43,972 nucleotides of DNA from an uncultured Mailhella sp. (GTDB lineage Bacteria > Desulfobacterota > Desulfovibrionia > Desulfovibrionales > Desulfovibrionaceae), in contig NZ_CAJJIC010000006.1 of assembly GCF_905187505.1 (NCBI RefSeq), forward strand, positions 1 to 43,972, written 5' to 3'. A program made the position numbers and the translations under genes. This document shows positions 43,140 to 43,972 of this stretch, in pieces. How positions within the stretch are numbered: position 1 is the stretch's first letter; every line of letters starts with the position of its first letter. A model generated the notes under the pieces. The model did not search any database. It worked only from the letters and a program-made list of their open reading frames with translations, and was not told where the DNA came from.

Positions 43140-43972
43140 TTATCGCCAGTACTTGTTGATTTTTTTCAAGAAATAGCTTCGCCTTTCGGGAGAAAAGCAC
43201 AGATTGAAACCCGGAAGCTGCGCAGATATGAGAATAGTAAGGTAAAATACCAGCTTACATCTTTTTTTCAGGTCTGCCACCTTGGAGAGAGTCTGTCGGG
43301 AGGGCATGATGCAGATATCGGGAATCGCTTCAATGCGTGGAGGCTCTGCTGGTTGTTCTGTCTGAAGAGACCGTTTGAAAAAATTTTCCAGAGAAGGTAC
43401 GAGTTTTTCAAAACGGAATTTTTTATCAATAATTTCATTGCATTGAGCAACAATGTCTCTCCGTAAGCTCTCATCGTTGAGAAGTTTCTGACAGAGCGAT
43501 CTGGCTTCATACCGGTTGGTAAAAAATGGAATGGGTATTTCTGGAAAGCATCGTTCAAAGTCTGGTCTGTATTCTGAAACAAGACATGCATCACTGGCCA
43601 TGATATCACATACTCTCCATGAAAAGCCAGTAGTAGCCTGAATATGATTTATATTAATGGCCAGACGAGAGGCGTTGTATACATCCTGGTTATGCTGTAA
43701 TGAATATATTTTTTTACTATTGTAAGACAATGGAATATTTGGATCTGCACAGTTATCAAAATACCAGTTTTTAGGTCCGAATATAACCAGGCCAAGATCT
43801 GCCACTTCGGAAAGAGTAAGAAGGCGTTTGGAACCTGAAAGAGCATTCAGTAGTTCAATGCGATTTGAAGTATATATCTTATTAATAAATTCTTTTGAGC
43901 AGCATAAATTTATAAGTTCTGTCTGAGAAATATATGGATTTCTTTGTATAATTTGCAATAGCTTTTTAAAAA
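43140..43972 (-). CDS. Glycosyltransferase, CgeB-like C-terminal part (partial)
   Basis: At least 277 aa; the frame stays open to the window's edge, so the N-terminus is missing. QHNQDVYNASRLAININ and GFSWRVCDIMASDACLVSEYRPDFE match the C-terminal domain of CgeB/GT4-like glycosyltransferases. It is much richer in A and T than the genes further left, and has a different codon choice. First gene of the visible minus-strand cluster. Confidence 0.75.
   Translation of the reverse strand, partial: FKKLLQIIQRNPYISQTELINLCCSKEFINKIYTSNRIELLNALSGSKRLLTLSEVADLGLVIFGPKNWYFDNCADPNIPLSYNSKKIYSLQHNQDVYNASRLAININHIQATTGFSWRVCDIMASDACLVSEYRPDFERCFPEIPIPFFTNRYEARSLCQKLLNDESLRRDIVAQCNEIIDKKFRFEKLVPSLENFFKRSLQTEQPAEPPRIEAIPDICIMPSRQTLSKVADLKKRCKLVFYLTILISAQLPGFNLCFSPERRSYFLKKINKYWR

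Overview
The window is GC-rich, densely packed bacterial chromosome. It looks like a Gram-negative anaerobe of the Desulfovibrio group (Desulfovibrionaceae, probably a gut or host-associated relative of Desulfovibrio, Bilophila or Mailhella). The signs are a Desulfovibrio-type short flavodoxin, a large single-gene outer-membrane porin, the carboxyspermidine polyamine route, sigma-54 promoters, an arylsulfotransferase-family protein and a dTDP-rhamnose/O-antigen cluster. The genus is inferred and was not tested. No tRNA, rRNA, CRISPR array, IS element or phage gene was seen.

Layout. 1-5.2 kb: flavodoxin behind a strongly base-paired leader, a TauE/SafE transporter, and a MocR-type regulator divergent from pdxST (PLP synthesis). 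The regulator has Glu where the PLP-binding Lys should be. 5.3-16.2 kb: housekeeping genes (metallo-hydrolase, FMN-reductase-like protein, ComF, Dus, RlmN, YddG-like exporter, TetR regulator, exported NagZ-like hydrolase, DUF3298 protein, Tag glycosylase, MFS), with a likely structured non-coding RNA ending in a strong terminator before the tetR gene. 16.3-19.3 kb: porin, an AT-rich spacer and a LysR regulator.

19.4-26.4 kb is a catabolic island divergent from the LysR gene: PhnD-like binding protein without signal peptide, ornithine-cyclodeaminase/mu-crystallin protein, MFS, an aromatic-amino-acid-lyase-fold enzyme that lacks the Ala-Ser-Gly triad from which the MIO cofactor forms, a frameshifted sodium/solute symporter, a 61-aa membrane protein and an unknown protein. 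The lyase resembles the MIO-free ergothionase type, so uptake and breakdown of a betaine or trimethylammonium amino acid such as ergothioneine, with release of an amine, is the best hypothesis.

26.5-31.5 kb, minus strand: polyamine genes speA, carboxy(nor)spermidine dehydrogenase, slyX and nspC (arginine to agmatine, and putrescine to spermidine through the carboxy intermediate). dinB lies divergently.

33.1-37.3 kb: an arylsulfotransferase-family beta-propeller gene (minus) and an SDR plus DASS/SLC13 transporter pair (plus) diverge from one AT-rich control region. This region holds a consensus -24/-12 promoter on the minus strand, two good ones on the plus strand, IHF-like sites on both sides, and a perfect 16-bp inverted repeat between them. 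It looks like a symmetrical sigma-54/enhancer-binding-protein switch for an organosulfate, sulfonate or related anion module.

37.6 kb to the end, minus strand: surface polysaccharide genes (RgpF-like, rfbB, rfbD, rfbC, GT2, DegT/FdtB-like aminotransferase, partial glycosyltransferase). The coding becomes AT-rich at the right edge, as is common in exchanged O-antigen loci.
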